From Staphylococcus equorum (GTDB lineage Bacteria; Bacillota; Bacilli; Staphylococcales; Staphylococcaceae): DNA of 64,000 nucleotides. Where the stretch lies: contig NZ_LNNB01000029.1 in NCBI RefSeq assembly GCF_001747895.1, forward strand, positions 124,001 through 188,000, in the 5' to 3' direction. Positions within the stretch are counted from its first letter, which is position 1; every line of letters begins with the position of its first letter. Shown here in pieces: positions 10,021 to 20,875 of this stretch. Made by a program: the position numbers and the translations under genes. The notes beneath the pieces were generated by a model that was given only the letters and a program-made list of their open reading frames with translations, had not been told where the DNA came from and ran no database searches.

Positions 10021-10049
10021 TAAGATAAAATGAGATGTATTTTATCTTA
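10021..10049. promoter_or_regulatory. Perfect 11-bp dyad upstream of yutJ
   Basis: TAAGATAAAAT at 10021-10031 and ATTTTATCTTA at 10039-10049 are perfect inverted copies with a 7-nt spacer, 37 bp upstream of the yutJ start. The size fits an operator or a 5' leader hairpin. It is not a Rex, Fur or CodY consensus. No regulator is assigned. Confidence 0.5.
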
Positions 10050-10397
10050 AACTCGTCAATGTAAGTTATTAAATATAATGTGGTTAAATCATATTTCGTC
10101 TTTCATCGATATACCAATTTTCTATAATCTGCTTACTTAGATACATTATAAGCCTTTTTGAATACTTCTACAAATAAAGTAGATACTTTATTATTTGTAA
10201 TTACATTTAATTTGAAACAGAATTTATTATTTCATCAACTTAAGTAATAATGGCTTGTTTTGACGTGATCTATTTGATAAATAAATATGTTTAACAGAGT
10301 TATTATATATCTATAATCAACTACTTATTCTGTTCGATAAGTCAGTTTAAAAATGTAGATATTATAAGCTAGTATGTAGTCAACTATGTCCAGTATT
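10050..10397. other. AT-rich gap between divergent yutJ and yuzB
   Basis: This 350-nt stretch separates two divergent genes and should contain both promoters. I find no coding frame with a ribosome site and no known riboswitch pattern in it. Confidence 0.5.
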
Positions 10398-10406
10398 TGT
10401 TATAAT
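10398..10406 (+). promoter_or_regulatory. Extended -10 promoter for yuzB
   Basis: TGTTATAAT is a perfect extended -10 (TGnTATAAT), 33 nt upstream of the yuzB ATG. No good -35 hexamer is present, as is usual for extended -10 promoters. Confidence 0.55.
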
Positions 10407-10438
10407 TGTTTAACTGATAATTTATGAGAGGGTGTATT

Positions 10439-10675
10439 ATGAATCCAATAATTGAGTTCTGCATTTCGAATTTAGCGAAAGGCGGGGACTACGTATATAA
10501 TCAACTTGAAAATGACCCTGAAGTAGACGTATTAGAATATGGATGTCTACAAAATTGTGGACTATGTTCAAGTGGGTTGTACGCACTAGTGAATGGTGAT
10601 ATCGTTGAAGGTGAATCGCCAGATGACTTATTACAAAAAATTTACGCACATATAGAAGAAACATGGATTTTTTAG
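10439..10675 (+). CDS. yuzB: YuzB-like DUF1450 protein
   Basis: 78 residues with three cysteines in CLQNCGLC around residue 37, followed by [15 protein letters not shown], the DUF1450/YuzB pattern. The cysteine cluster suggests metal or Fe-S binding (inference). The AGAGGGTG site at about 10427-10434 selects the ATG at 10439; the in-frame ATG at 10424 overlaps that site. It lies 12 nt upstream of the A-type Fe-S carrier gene and probably shares its transcript. Confidence 0.82.
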   Translation: MNPIIEFCISNLAKGGDYVYNQLENDPEVDVLEYGCLQNCGLCSSGLYALVNGDIVEGESPDDLLQKIYAHIEETWIF

Positions 10676-10687
10676 GAGGTAATTATA

Positions 10688-11047
10688 ATGGCAGTAGTTG
10701 AAATAACTGAAGCAGCAGCATATGAAGTAAAAGACATGTTACAACAAAATGATATGGCAGATGGTTATTTAAAAATTAAAATAAATGGTGGCGGTTGTAC
10801 AGGCCTTACTTATGGCATGTCAGCTGAAGCAGAGCCAGGTGACAACGATGAAGTCTTGGAAGTCCACGGTTTGAAAATACTTGTAGAAAAATATGACAAA
10901 CCTGTATTAGATGGTACTAGAATTGATTTCAAACAGTCACTTATGGGCGGCGGTTTCCAAATTGATAATCCAAACGCAGTTGCATCTTGCGGTTGTGGTA
11001 GTTCATTTAGAACAGCCAAAGTTGCTGGTTCTCCAGAAGATTGTTAA
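10688..11047 (+). CDS. A-type iron-sulfur carrier, HesB/IscA/SufA family
   Basis: 119 residues. The three ligand cysteines are in NGGGCTGL (around 38) and CGCGSSF (around 101-103), as in A-type carriers that pass [2Fe-2S]/[4Fe-4S] clusters to target enzymes. An AGGAGGTAATTATA ribosome site precedes the ATG. It is co-transcribed with yuzB (12-nt gap) and is followed by a terminator. In S. aureus the ortholog is annotated HesB-like and sits next to ndh as here. Confidence 0.9.
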   Translation: MAVVEITEAAAYEVKDMLQQNDMADGYLKIKINGGGCTGLTYGMSAEAEPGDNDEVLEVHGLKILVEKYDKPVLDGTRIDFKQSLMGGGFQIDNPNAVASCGCGSSFRTAKVAGSPEDC

Positions 11048-11064
11048 TTTGATTTTTAAAATTT

Positions 11065-11112
11065 AAAGGCTATAGTTCGCATAATATCCAAGGTGAACTA
11101 TAGCCTTTTATA
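11065..11112 (+). terminator. Terminator after the HesB-family gene
   Basis: A 14-bp stem (11065-11078 with 11095-11108) with a 16-nt loop, followed by a short T-rich tail. Confidence 0.75.
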
Positions 11113-11283
11113 AGTTTATGTGAAATAATAAACAATATGGGCATTAGCGCTTGAAAATAAGCTATAAAAACTATAAAATTAGTATTGGGTAAAAAATGTC
11201 TTTTTTGTGAATTACTAATTAAAATATAGGGTATAGCAAAAGACTATGGCAACAAAAAAATTATGAAAGCTTAGGTGAATGAA

Positions 11284-12492
11284 ATGGCTCAAGATCGTAA
11301 AAAAGTATTAGTTTTAGGTGCGGGTTATGCAGGTTTACAAACTATTACAAAATTACAAAAGCAAATTTCAGCAGATGAAGCTGAAGTTACATTAATTAAT
11401 AAAAATGATTACCATTATGAAGCTACTTGGTTACATGAAGCTTCAGCAGGTACGATTAGCTATGAAGATTTACTATATCCGGTTGAAAGTGTAGTAAACA
11501 AAGACAAAGTTAACTTTGTTAAAGCAGAAGTTACAAAAATCGACCGCAATGCTAAAAAAGTAGAAACTGACGCTGGTATCTTTGATTACGATATCTTAGT
11601 TGTATCATTAGGTTTCGAAACTGAAACATTTGGTATCAAAGGCATGAAAGACCATGCTTTCCAAATTGAAAACGTTTTAACTGCTCGTAAATTATCTCGT
11701 CATATCGAAGACAAATTTGCTAACTATGCATCTTCTAAACAAAAAGATGACAAAGATTTAGCTATTATTGTTGGTGGCGCAGGATTTACTGGTGTGGAAT
11801 TCTTAGGTGAATTAACTGACCGCATCCCTGAATTATGTAATAAATATGGTGTAGAACAAAGCAAAGTTAAAATAACTTGTGTCGAAGCTGCTCCAAAAAT
11901 GTTACCAATGTTCTCTGATGAATTAGTTAACCATGCTGTAAGTTACTTAGAAGATAGAGGCGTAGAATTCAAAATTGGTACTCCAATCGTTGCAGCTAAC
12001 GAAAAAGGTTTCGTAGTAAAAGTTAACGATGAAGAGCAACAATTAGAAGCTAATACAGTTGTATGGGCTGCTGGTGTTCGTGGTAGCAAATTAATGGAAG
12101 AATCATTTGAAGGTGTTAAACGTGGACGCATCGTTACTAAACAAGATTTAACTATAGAAGGTTATGACGATGTCTTTGCAATTGGTGATGTTTCTGCATT
12201 TATCCCAGCTGGTGAAGAACGTCCATTACCAACAACGGCACAAATTGCTATGCAACAAGGTGAACAAACTGCTAAAAATGTTAAAAATATTTTAGAAGGT
12301 CAACCAACTCAAGAATTTGAATATGTTGATCGTGGTACTGTATGTTCATTAGGTTCTAATGATGGTGTAGGCGTTGTTTACGGTAAAGATATCCAAGGTA
12401 AAAAAGCTGCATTCATGAAAAAAGTTATCGATACACGTGCAGTATACAAACTTGGCGGTGTCGGCTTAGCATTTAAAAAAGGTAAATTTTAA
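11284..12492 (+). CDS. ndh: Type II NADH:quinone oxidoreductase
   Basis: 402 residues, the same length as the S. aureus enzyme. GAGYAGLQT near residue 12 binds FAD, the second glycine-rich motif [14 protein letters not shown] near residue 165 binds NADH, and AIGDVSAF near residue 300 completes the FAD site. The non-proton-pumping NDH-2 passes electrons from NADH to menaquinone at the inner membrane face and is the main respiratory NADH entry in staphylococci. The ATG at 11284 follows AGGTGA; an in-frame GTG at 11275 lies inside that site. The terminator at 12541 ends the transcript. Confidence 0.95.
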   Translation: MAQDRKKVLVLGAGYAGLQTITKLQKQISADEAEVTLINKNDYHYEATWLHEASAGTISYEDLLYPVESVVNKDKVNFVKAEVTKIDRNAKKVETDAGIFDYDILVVSLGFETETFGIKGMKDHAFQIENVLTARKLSRHIEDKFANYASSKQKDDKDLAIIVGGAGFTGVEFLGELTDRIPELCNKYGVEQSKVKITCVEAAPKMLPMFSDELVNHAVSYLEDRGVEFKIGTPIVAANEKGFVVKVNDEEQQLEANTVVWAAGVRGSKLMEESFEGVKRGRIVTKQDLTIEGYDDVFAIGDVSAFIPAGEERPLPTTAQIAMQQGEQTAKNVKNILEGQPTQEFEYVDRGTVCSLGSNDGVGVVYGKDIQGKKAAFMKKVIDTRAVYKLGGVGLAFKKGKF

Positions 12493-12540
12493 TATATCAA
12501 TTAAATAATACAGGCGCATGCACTATGTGATTCTGTACTT

Positions 12541-12577
12541 AAAAAGACCTGTCTAGTATATAGATAGGTCTTTTTAT
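12541..12577 (+). terminator. ndh terminator
   Basis: A hairpin of about 15 bp (12541-12555 with 12561-12575) with one mismatch, ending in five T. Confidence 0.85.
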
Positions 12578-12681
12578 TAAATAAAAAAGCATTAAGCCAT
12601 ATAAACCGTAGTATCATTTTTAATAAAATAATTGTTAGACAATGACACATTAAAAATTTAATTTAAAAAGAGGGATGCGCA

Positions 12682-14160
12682 ATGGAAGTAACAATGCAAA
12701 GCAATACTAATATTAACAATAAAACTTTAGTAGTTGGTGTGCCGGAACACTTGAATCAAATTAGCGAGTTAACTGTAGAAGATGAAAATATAATTGAAAA
12801 ATTAGAAGAACTAAAACGTAATCAAATTATTAATACAAATGTTGGGACAATTTCTAGTACACTGTTTTCATTAAATGGTAAAAAATTAAAACTCATCACA
12901 GTTGGTTTAGGCAATTTAAAAACAACGAACTATAGTGATTTTTTAAAAGTATTTGGTAACTTATTCCAATATTTAAAAAAAGACAGAATTACTCAGGCTT
13001 CGCTCTTATTTGATACGTTTGGCTCTCAGGTAATCACGATAGATACGGTTGCAGAAATTTTAGGACAGCAAAGTGAACAAGCTACGTACCAATTTGATGG
13101 TTATAAAACGAATAAAATGCCGCCTTATCAACTTGATTTAGATATACATACAGAAAGTTCAACAGTGCACACATTTGTTAAGCAAGGATTAATTATTGGT
13201 TCATCGATTAATTTAGCGCGTGATTATAGTAATATACCGCCTAATATATTAACACCAGGTTATTATGCTGAATGCATTCAAAACCACTTTAAAGATACAG
13301 ACGTTGCTGTCGATATTAAAGATAGCGATACGGTACAACGTGAAGGATTTGGATTGATACATGCAGTTGGTAAGGGTTCAAAGCATGGTCCTAGAGTTAT
13401 TACACTTACATATAATGGAGGCAATGCGGATGCTGAGCCTATCGCACTTGTAGGTAAAGGTATCACTTACGATTCTGGTGGCTATTCTATTAAACCTAAA
13501 GTAGGTATGCAAACAATGAAGTATGATATGTGTGGTTCTGCGAATGTGATCGCAATGATTGAAGCGGCACGTCAATTAGAACTTAAAGTAAATATTGTAG
13601 GGGTTATTGCAGCCGCTGAAAATATGGTAAATGAAATAGCTATGAAACCTGACGATGTTTATACAGCGTTAAGCGGTGAATCTGTTGAAGTATTAAATAC
13701 GGATGCTGAAGGACGCTTAGTATTAGGAGATGCAGTATTTTATGCAAATCAATTTCAACCACAAGTCATTCTTGATTTTGCAACTTTAACTGGCGCAGCT
13801 GTAGCCGCACTTGGTGAAGATAAAGCTGCAGTTTTTAAACATAATGCAGAACAACAACTTGAGGCTATATTGGCTAAAGCACAATTAGTAGACGAATATG
13901 TTTTTGAATTACCAATGACTGCTACAGAACAAAGTTTAATCCGTAAAAGTGAAGTCGCAGATTTAGTTAATCATACGAATGGTCATGGAAAAGCTTTGTT
14001 TGCTGCTACATTTATTAATCATTTCGCAGGTGAGACACCTCATTTACATTTTGACATTGCAGGGCCTGCAACAACTCATAGCAACACACATAAAGGACCA
14101 AAAGGACCGACAGGCTATTTAATACCAACCATTGTTCAATGGTTGCGTACATTAAAGTAA
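12682..14160 (+). CDS. ampA: Cytosolic leucyl aminopeptidase, M17 family
   Basis: 492 residues. The C-terminal catalytic domain has [15 protein letters not shown] (around 262, metal-binding Lys/Asp) and [13 protein letters not shown] (around 340, metal-binding Asp/Glu and catalytic Arg), the signature of M17 aminopeptidases with two metal ions. The N-terminal domain is divergent, as is usual. It removes N-terminal residues, preferentially Leu, from peptides. AAAGAGGGATG precedes the ATG. It appears monocistronic with its own terminator. Confidence 0.93.
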   Translation: MEVTMQSNTNINNKTLVVGVPEHLNQISELTVEDENIIEKLEELKRNQIINTNVGTISSTLFSLNGKKLKLITVGLGNLKTTNYSDFLKVFGNLFQYLKKDRITQASLLFDTFGSQVITIDTVAEILGQQSEQATYQFDGYKTNKMPPYQLDLDIHTESSTVHTFVKQGLIIGSSINLARDYSNIPPNILTPGYYAECIQNHFKDTDVAVDIKDSDTVQREGFGLIHAVGKGSKHGPRVITLTYNGGNADAEPIALVGKGITYDSGGYSIKPKVGMQTMKYDMCGSANVIAMIEAARQLELKVNIVGVIAAAENMVNEIAMKPDDVYTALSGESVEVLNTDAEGRLVLGDAVFYANQFQPQVILDFATLTGAAVAALGEDKAAVFKHNAEQQLEAILAKAQLVDEYVFELPMTATEQSLIRKSEVADLVNHTNGHGKALFAATFINHFAGETPHLHFDIAGPATTHSNTHKGPKGPTGYLIPTIVQWLRTLK

Positions 14161-14183
14161 TTTAAATATTTTTGTTATTATTA

Positions 14184-14229
14184 AAATGGAAAACTCATAA
14201 ATCATTTTATAGAGTTTTCCATTTTTTTA
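14184..14229 (+). terminator. Terminator after ampA
   Basis: A 13-bp stem (14184-14196 with 14212-14224) with a 15-nt loop, followed by T7. Confidence 0.85.
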
Positions 14230-14324
14230 TTTATAATATGAAAAGAACATTCAACAATCATTTGACGGCAGGTGATGAATGATTAATGTGTTGAAAAATA
14301 TGAGAACGCTTTGGGTAAATGTCA

Positions 14325-14353
14325 TTGACAATTGAAGTAGATATTGATATTAT
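14325..14353 (+). promoter_or_regulatory. Promoter of the NhaC-like antiporter gene
   Basis: TTGACA (14325-14330), 17-bp spacer and TATTAT (14348-14353) form a near-consensus sigma-A promoter, about 53 nt before the start codon. An interrupted dyad (TTCAACA...TGTTGAA, 14250-14295) lies 30 bp upstream of the -35. Confidence 0.75.
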
Positions 14354-14405
14354 AAATCTCGTAATGCTTTAGTTCGATAACGTGGTAAAGGAGTTATGCT
14401 TTGTG

Positions 14406-15719
14406 ATGAATGCAGTAGTTATAGCAGTCTTGCTGATGATTGTCTTATGTTTATGTAGATTAAACGTAGTGATAAGTTTATTTGTAAGTGCGCTCGTAGG
14501 TGGCTTAATTTCAGGAATGAATATCACTGAAATTGTGTCCGTATTTGGTAAAAATATAGTGGATGGTGCTGAAGTAGCACTTAGTTATGCTTTGTTAGGT
14601 GGTTTTGCAGCACTTATTTCTTATAGTGGCATCACCGATTATTTAGTGAATAAAATTATAGATGCTATCCATGCTGAAAATAGTAAAATGTCACGAATAA
14701 AAGTGAAAATTATTATTATTGTTGCATTATTAGCGATAAGTATAATGAGTCAGAACTTAATTCCTGTACATATTGCATTTATTCCAATTGTTATACCACC
14801 ACTCATTAGTTTGTTTAATGAACTTAATATCGATAGAAGACAAATAGCGATTATTATAGGCTTTGGTTTATGTTTTCCTTATGTACTTATGCCATTTGGT
14901 TTCGGTCAAATTTTCCATCAAATTATTCAAAGTGGTTTTTCAAAAGCAGGCCACCCAATTGAAATGGGTATGATATGGAAATCAATGCTCATCCCGTCGC
15001 TAGGGTATATTGTCGGCTTGATTGCAGGTATATACTATTATAGAAAACCAAGAAAATATATTCAGCGTGATGAAGTAAAAGATACAACTCAAACTGAAAT
15101 TAAACCTTATATACTTATAGTTACAGTAGTTTCAATCATTGCAACATTCCTCGTACAATTGTTTACAGATTCAATGATCTTTGGTGCATTAGCAGGTGTC
15201 CTAGTATTCTTTATTTCTAGAGCATATAAATGGACTGAATTAGATAAAAAATTTGTAGATGGTATACAAATTATGTCCTTTATCGGTGTCGTTATTTTAT
15301 CTGCAAATGGTTTTGCGGGTGTGATGAATGAAACAGGAGATATTGCTAAATTAGTGAACGGTATTAGTGGTGTGATAGGAGATAACAAACTTATAAGTAT
15401 TATCGTAATGTATTTGATTGGATTAGTTGTCACGTTAGGCATTGGTTCATCATTTGCTACGATACCTATTATAGCTACATTATTTGTTCCTTTAGGTGAA
15501 TCATTAGGATTAAGCACGATGGCGCTTATAGCTTTAATTGGTACAGCAAGTGCATTAGGTGATTCTGGTTCGCCAGCAAGTGATTCAACACTAGGCCCAA
15601 CTGCAGGTTTAGACGTTGATGGTCAGCATGATCATATTAGAGATACGTGTATTCCTAACTTTATGTTTTACAATATACCATTAATTATTTTCGGTACAAT
15701 TGCTGCTATGGTACTATAA
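14406..15719 (+). CDS. NhaC-type Na+/H+ antiporter family protein
   Basis: About 437 residues and roughly 10-12 hydrophobic helices. The protein belongs to the Na_H_antiporter (NhaC-like) family and has glycine-rich repeats such as GSSFATIPIIATLF and GDSGSPASDSTLGP near the C-terminus. The family includes sodium or amino-acid/proton antiporters; the cation here is not determined. AAAGGAG at 14387-14393 fits the GTG at 14403 or the ATG at 14406; the ATG is given. The thioesterase gene follows within 30 nt, probably in the same operon. Confidence 0.8.
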   Translation: MNAVVIAVLLMIVLCLCRLNVVISLFVSALVGGLISGMNITEIVSVFGKNIVDGAEVALSYALLGGFAALISYSGITDYLVNKIIDAIHAENSKMSRIKVKIIIIVALLAISIMSQNLIPVHIAFIPIVIPPLISLFNELNIDRRQIAIIIGFGLCFPYVLMPFGFGQIFHQIIQSGFSKAGHPIEMGMIWKSMLIPSLGYIVGLIAGIYYYRKPRKYIQRDEVKDTTQTEIKPYILIVTVVSIIATFLVQLFTDSMIFGALAGVLVFFISRAYKWTELDKKFVDGIQIMSFIGVVILSANGFAGVMNETGDIAKLVNGISGVIGDNKLISIIVMYLIGLVVTLGIGSSFATIPIIATLFVPLGESLGLSTMALIALIGTASALGDSGSPASDSTLGPTAGLDVDGQHDHIRDTCIPNFMFYNIPLIIFGTIAAMVL

Positions 15720-15748
15720 AGCTATTAAGTGAAAATGGAGTGACAGCA

Positions 15749-16126
15749 ATGACTAATATGTTAGAAGCGTTAAACATGAAAATAGAAAAAGAAGCACAGG
15801 GTTTATTAATTATGTCAATGCCAGTAACTGATCAAGTTAAACAACCATTTGGCTATTTACATGGTGGCGCAAGTTTAGCATTAGGAGAGACAGCTTGTTC
15901 TATGGGTGCAGCATATTTAATCGATACGGATCAATATGTACCGCTAGGATTAGAAATGAATGCAAATCATATTGGTTCTACCACAGAGGGCACAATTTAC
16001 GCAACGGCATCTATCATACATGAAGGTAAGACAACACAGGTATGGAATATAGATATTAAAGACGATACAGATAGATTAATTTGTGTTATGCGCGGAACAA
16101 TTGCTATAAAGCCTTTGAAGCGTTAA
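15749..16126 (+). CDS. PaaI/YuxO-type hotdog thioesterase
   Basis: 125 residues with a single hotdog domain. PFGYLHGGASLALGETACS carries the HGG motif and the downstream acidic residue (E) used by PaaI-type acyl-CoA thioesterases. The group includes DHNA-CoA thioesterases of menaquinone synthesis, but the substrate cannot be told from sequence. A GGAG site precedes the ATG at 15749; the in-frame GTG at 15740 overlaps it. The gene converges on an FAD oxidoreductase, sharing a hairpin. Confidence 0.85.
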   Translation: MTNMLEALNMKIEKEAQGLLIMSMPVTDQVKQPFGYLHGGASLALGETACSMGAAYLIDTDQYVPLGLEMNANHIGSTTEGTIYATASIIHEGKTTQVWNIDIKDDTDRLICVMRGTIAIKPLKR

Positions 16127-16133
16127 TAAAAAT

Positions 16134-16178
16134 AAAAAGATCGATATAAAGTTATTTAACTTTATATCGATCTTTTTA
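16134..16178. terminator. Shared terminator between convergent thioesterase and FAD oxidoreductase genes
   Basis: A perfect stem of about 21 bp (16134-16154 with 16157-16178) flanked by A and T runs. The minus-strand gene stop codon (16162-16164) lies inside the stem. Confidence 0.88.
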
Positions 16179-17331
16179 TTTTGCTTTTATTTTCAATTTC
16201 ATCATAAGCTTCTGCAATTCGAAGTGCAGCTTCTCGTCCGCCCATAATATTACGCGAAAATGGACCAAGCATTAAATCAGCTAAACCGCCTGTGACAAAC
16301 AGGTTAGGTAACCATTCTAAGGTTGATGAGATAAATGGCAAGCCACACGATGTTATAGGTGCTTGGAAGTGATCTGTGAGTTGCTTAATAATAGGCTGTT
16401 GCATGATTGATTCTTTAAATCCTGTAGCTAATAAAATGCGGTCATAGTGTAAGCAATCATTTTCAGTGCAAATGTGATGCTGTTGAATATCTGTAAGTTC
16501 ATTGACATGTATACTCAATCTGTTTTGTTTGATGTGCTTTTTAAGCCTTAATTCGAGTTCTTTAGGCATAGACCCTTTATGTCGTTCACGTTTAATAATA
16601 TCAAATCTTTGTTTAGAAGATTGAATCGCATTAAAAGACGTCATGTTTTTAGGACCGAGCCATCCTGGGTCTGCATCAAAATCATGTACATCTATGGGTT
16701 TATTCGTCCACAAGTGAATTTTATTATTATTTGCTTTTAATAGTCTTAAACATAGATGTGCAGCTGATATACCACTACCAACGACATGTGAGGTTTCTGA
16801 ATCATAAGATCCATCGTCATCGAACACATGGGATATATCGGGTTGTTGTACAAATAGTTCAGGCGTGTATGTATCATGATTACAGCCAAAAGCAATAATT
16901 AAATTATCTGTATGTATCCATTCACTATTGTTTAATTGTATTAACCATTGCTTGTCGTCTTTTTCTATTTTATTGACATAACTTTGTATATGACTTTGGT
17001 TTAATTCAAAGTAATGAATAAGCTCATGTGTATGATCCATAAACATGTCACGATTTGGTCGTTTGTATGGCCCATAGGCTGGGTTTGTATAGTGCATTTT
17101 CTTAGCATATTGTTTCAAATGAAATGGGTTAGGATGGACATGATGTACGCATGGAGAACGTAAATAGGGCATGTCTATACGTTTAGTATAATTATTGAAT
17201 TGTTCACAGAGATTATGATGAGGGTCTATCATTTTTAAATGGTCACTTTTTAACCCCTTCGATCTTAATTTGATAGCTATTGTAGCTGCATGTAAACCAC
17301 CGCCGATAATTGTCCAAGTTGTCATAAGCAT
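16162..17331 (-). CDS. FAD/NAD(P)-binding oxidoreductase, lysine/ornithine N-monooxygenase-like
   Basis: 389 residues. The N-terminal FAD motif GGGLHAA is near residue 9, a second Rossmann motif GSGISAAHLCLRLL is near residue 187 and ATGFKES lies near residue 305. Together these are the arrangement of flavin monooxygenases of the IucD/PvdA type and of the FAD-NAD(P)-binding family PF13454. There is no adjacent siderophore biosynthesis gene, so a siderophore role is not supported. The same gene is found at this place in S. aureus. An AAAAGGAG site precedes the ATG at 17331. Substrate is unknown. Confidence 0.7.
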   Translation of the reverse strand: MLMTTWTIIGGGLHAATIAIKLRSKGLKSDHLKMIDPHHNLCEQFNNYTKRIDMPYLRSPCVHHVHPNPFHLKQYAKKMHYTNPAYGPYKRPNRDMFMDHTHELIHYFELNQSHIQSYVNKIEKDDKQWLIQLNNSEWIHTDNLIIAFGCNHDTYTPELFVQQPDISHVFDDDGSYDSETSHVVGSGISAAHLCLRLLKANNNKIHLWTNKPIDVHDFDADPGWLGPKNMTSFNAIQSSKQRFDIIKRERHKGSMPKELELRLKKHIKQNRLSIHVNELTDIQQHHICTENDCLHYDRILLATGFKESIMQQPIIKQLTDHFQAPITSCGLPFISSTLEWLPNLFVTGGLADLMLGPFSRNIMGGREAALRIAEAYDEIENKSKIKRSI

Positions 17332-17443
17332 TCAAACTCCTTTTAAAACGAAATGATTACGATTTAATATATCATTAAATTTAACTTATGACAAATAGAA
17401 ATAAACATACTGGTCAAATTGTCTTAGTCTCCGTCTATAAAGA

Positions 17444-17482
17444 ATAAAAAACACTCAGCTATTTAATGATAGCTGAGTGTTT
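17444..17482 (-). terminator. Terminator of the mnh operon
   Basis: A 14-bp stem (17449-17462 with 17469-17482) is followed on the minus strand by a T run (A at 17445-17450), 27 nt after the mnhG stop. Confidence 0.85.
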
Positions 17483-17508
17483 CATAATGTAGAAAAAAGC
17501 AATTTATA

Positions 17509-18615
<1,107 letters not shown>

Positions 18616-18616
18616 A

Positions 18617-20113
18617 TTATTTTCCCCCCAATACGCCATCAATATAAACACTAGGATTATAGAATGCCTCTGCAGCATCTTTTATAATTGGATGTAGAAA
18701 GTCAGCAGATAATCCGAAAACTACTGAAATTGCAACTGAGACCATAGCAATCGCCAGTATCCCTTTATATTGTAATTTAGGATTTACTTTATATCCTTTT
18801 GATTCGCCAAAGAATCCTTGTAAGAATATGCGAATGACTGAATAAAGTACAACAAGACTTGAAAGTAGTATGACAATACCACTCAAATAGAAACCTTTTT
18901 CGAAGGTAGCCTGTACAATATAAAATTTACCATAAAAACCACTGAGTGGCGGTATGCCAGCTAAGCTAAGTGCCGCAATAAAGAATGACCAACCTAAAAC
19001 TGGGTAGTCTTTAATGAGACCACTATATTTGCGTAAATCATGGGTTTTAGTAATTTTGTACATAACACCAATTAAGAAAAATAGTGCTGCTTTAATTAAC
19101 ATATCATGTAACGTGTAATAAATTGCGCCCATCATACCAGTTTGGTTCATCATAGCTACACCGACTAAAATAACGCCGACAGCAATCATTATATTGTAGA
19201 TAATAATTTTCTTAGTATCAAAATAACTGACTGCACCTACACAACCAAAGATAATGGTTAGTAGTGCTAAGAAAAGAATAATATAGAACGGAAAGCTTGA
19301 TGTATCATGAATAAAAAGACTTGATGTTCTAGCAATTGCATAGACACCAACTTTTGTTAATAATGCACCGAAAAAGGCAATGATTGCAATTGGTGGGGCG
19401 TAATAAGCACCTGGTAACCAAATGTACATTGGAAAAACGCCGGCTTTCGTTGCAAATACAAAGATAAACATGATGAATATGATATTTACAATCCCAGTAT
19501 CTGCAGCAGGTAGTTGTCCTAATTTTTCACCAATATCGGCTAAATTTAACGTACCAACTACAGAGTAGAGCATTGCTACCGCAATAACAAAGAATGCGGA
19601 TGATGTAACATTTATAAGTACATATTTTATCGTTTCACTTAATTGTACTTTCGTACCACCGATAACTAATAGAATATAAGATGCCAGTAAGAATACTTCG
19701 AAGAATACGAATAAGTTAAAAATATCACCTGTGATAAATGAACCTATGACACCTGTTAGCATGAACATTACTGCGAAGTAGTAATAATACGTTTCACGTT
19801 CTATGCCCACTGATTGATAAGAATATAAAATAATCAGCATTGTTACGATTAAACTTGAAATCACGAGAAGGATACTAAATATATCGAGCACTAATACGAT
19901 ACTATATGGTGCTTCCCATGAACCAAGTTCTAAAGTTATAATCCCATGCTTTAATACGTTGTTTAAGTTAATAAATGCAAAAATTAATGTGACAGCTGTC
20001 CCACTTAGTGCAACGTATCGTTTAATAATAGGGCGCTTACCAATGAACACAAGTGCAATAATAGTCAACATTGGTATGACGAGTAGTGAAATAATGAGAT
20101 TACTCTCGATCAT
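18617..20113 (-). CDS. mnhD: Na+/H+ antiporter subunit D
   Basis: 498 residues with about 14 hydrophobic helices, homologous to proton-pumping complex I subunits (NuoN/M family). [19 protein letters not shown] holds the conserved membrane glutamate, and [12 protein letters not shown] and [12 protein letters not shown] hold the conserved lysines of the ion path. It is one of the two large ion-translocating subunits of the Mnh complex. It overlaps mnhC by 14 nt; two in-frame ATGs (20116, 20113) are possible after an AAAGGAG site. Confidence 0.96.
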   Translation of the reverse strand: MIESNLIISLLVIPMLTIIALVFIGKRPIIKRYVALSGTAVTLIFAFINLNNVLKHGIITLELGSWEAPYSIVLVLDIFSILLVISSLIVTMLIILYSYQSVGIERETYYYYFAVMFMLTGVIGSFITGDIFNLFVFFEVFLLASYILLVIGGTKVQLSETIKYVLINVTSSAFFVIAVAMLYSVVGTLNLADIGEKLGQLPAADTGIVNIIFIMFIFVFATKAGVFPMYIWLPGAYYAPPIAIIAFFGALLTKVGVYAIARTSSLFIHDTSSFPFYIILFLALLTIIFGCVGAVSYFDTKKIIIYNIMIAVGVILVGVAMMNQTGMMGAIYYTLHDMLIKAALFFLIGVMYKITKTHDLRKYSGLIKDYPVLGWSFFIAALSLAGIPPLSGFYGKFYIVQATFEKGFYLSGIVILLSSLVVLYSVIRIFLQGFFGESKGYKVNPKLQYKGILAIAMVSVAISVVFGLSADFLHPIIKDAAEAFYNPSVYIDGVLGGK

Positions 20114-20447
20114 CATCTAGCACTCCTTTCATACTTTCTACGTTGTCAGTTCCTAATTCTTTATAACTTCTAAAGGCTAGTACTAAGAAGAACGCTGTTA
20201 CAGAAAATGAAATTACAATTGCTGTTAAAATTAACGCTTGTGGAATTGGATCAACATAGGAAGATATACCTTTTTCATAAATCGGTACTTCTCCTTTTTT
20301 TAATCCACCCATTGTAATTAAAAATAAATTGGCTGTATGTGTTTGCAAAGTAGTCCCAATAATGATGCGTATCAAACTCTTAGAAAGAATGAGATAGACG
20401 CTCATTGCTGTGAGAATACCACAAACAAAAATCATCACTATTTCCAT
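20100..20447 (-). CDS. mnhC: Na+/H+ antiporter subunit C
   Basis: 115 residues with three helices, homologous to NuoK of complex I. It contains [17 protein letters not shown] and [17 protein letters not shown], the MrpC/MnhC pattern. Its ATG shares a base with the mnhB stop (TAATG), so translation is likely coupled. Role: small membrane subunit of the hetero-oligomeric antiporter. Confidence 0.95.
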   Translation of the reverse strand: MEIVMIFVCGILTAMSVYLILSKSLIRIIIGTTLQTHTANLFLITMGGLKKGEVPIYEKGISSYVDPIPQALILTAIVISFSVTAFFLVLAFRSYKELGTDNVESMKGVLDDDRE

Positions 20448-20875
20448 TACTCATTCTCTCCAATCGATAAAATTATAGTCATTACTGTACCGATAACTGC
20501 AAACATTACACCTAAGTCAAAGAACGTTGCCGTATGCATTTCCATCGGTTGTAAAATTCCTAAAGGTATTTCAAACGGTGTGTGTGTGAAGAAGTTTTTA
20601 GTATAAAACCAACTCGCCATAGGTGTTGCTATACAAAATAGCAAACCAACACCTATTAATAATTTGAAATCCCAAGGAAAGATTTTCCTCATAGTTTTAA
20701 TATCAAAAGCTACAGCTATGATGACTAGGGCACTAGATAGTAATAGGCCACCTACGAAGCCACCACCTGGTGTGTAATGTCCTGCTAAAAATAATGAAAG
20801 TCCAAACATTACGATGAGGAAGAAGATAAGAACTGCTGAATATTGAAAGATGATATTATTCTTCTGTCTTTTCAA
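20447..20875 (-). CDS. mnhB: Na+/H+ antiporter subunit B (TTG start)
   Basis: 142 residues, exactly the S. aureus length when started at the TTG at 20875. An AAGGAGG ribosome site lies 8 nt upstream of that TTG. The nearest in-frame ATGs (20893, 20896) are upstream of the ribosome site and unlikely. [19 protein letters not shown] is the MrpB motif. The start lies inside mnhA with a 20-nt overlap. Confidence 0.92.
   Translation of the reverse strand: MKRQKNNIIFQYSAVLIFFLIVMFGLSLFLAGHYTPGGGFVGGLLLSSALVIIAVAFDIKTMRKIFPWDFKLLIGVGLLFCIATPMASWFYTKNFFTHTPFEIPLGILQPMEMHTATFFDLGVMFAVIGTVMTIILSIGENE

Noticed and set aside
11195-11225. Possible Rex site upstream of ndh (TTTGTGAATTAC)
   Set aside because: Only one half-site is present; the second half (TTCACAA) is missing, so the full Rex palindrome is not supported.
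15107-15517. 136-codon minus-strand frame inside the NhaC-like gene
   Set aside because: A shadow of the membrane protein code. No ribosome site or family resemblance.
16162-17331. Siderophore N-hydroxylase assignment for the FAD oxidoreductase
   Set aside because: The fold is similar, but no siderophore synthesis gene or Fur box is adjacent, and the orthologue is part of the core genome. A general FAD/NAD(P) oxidoreductase call is safer.
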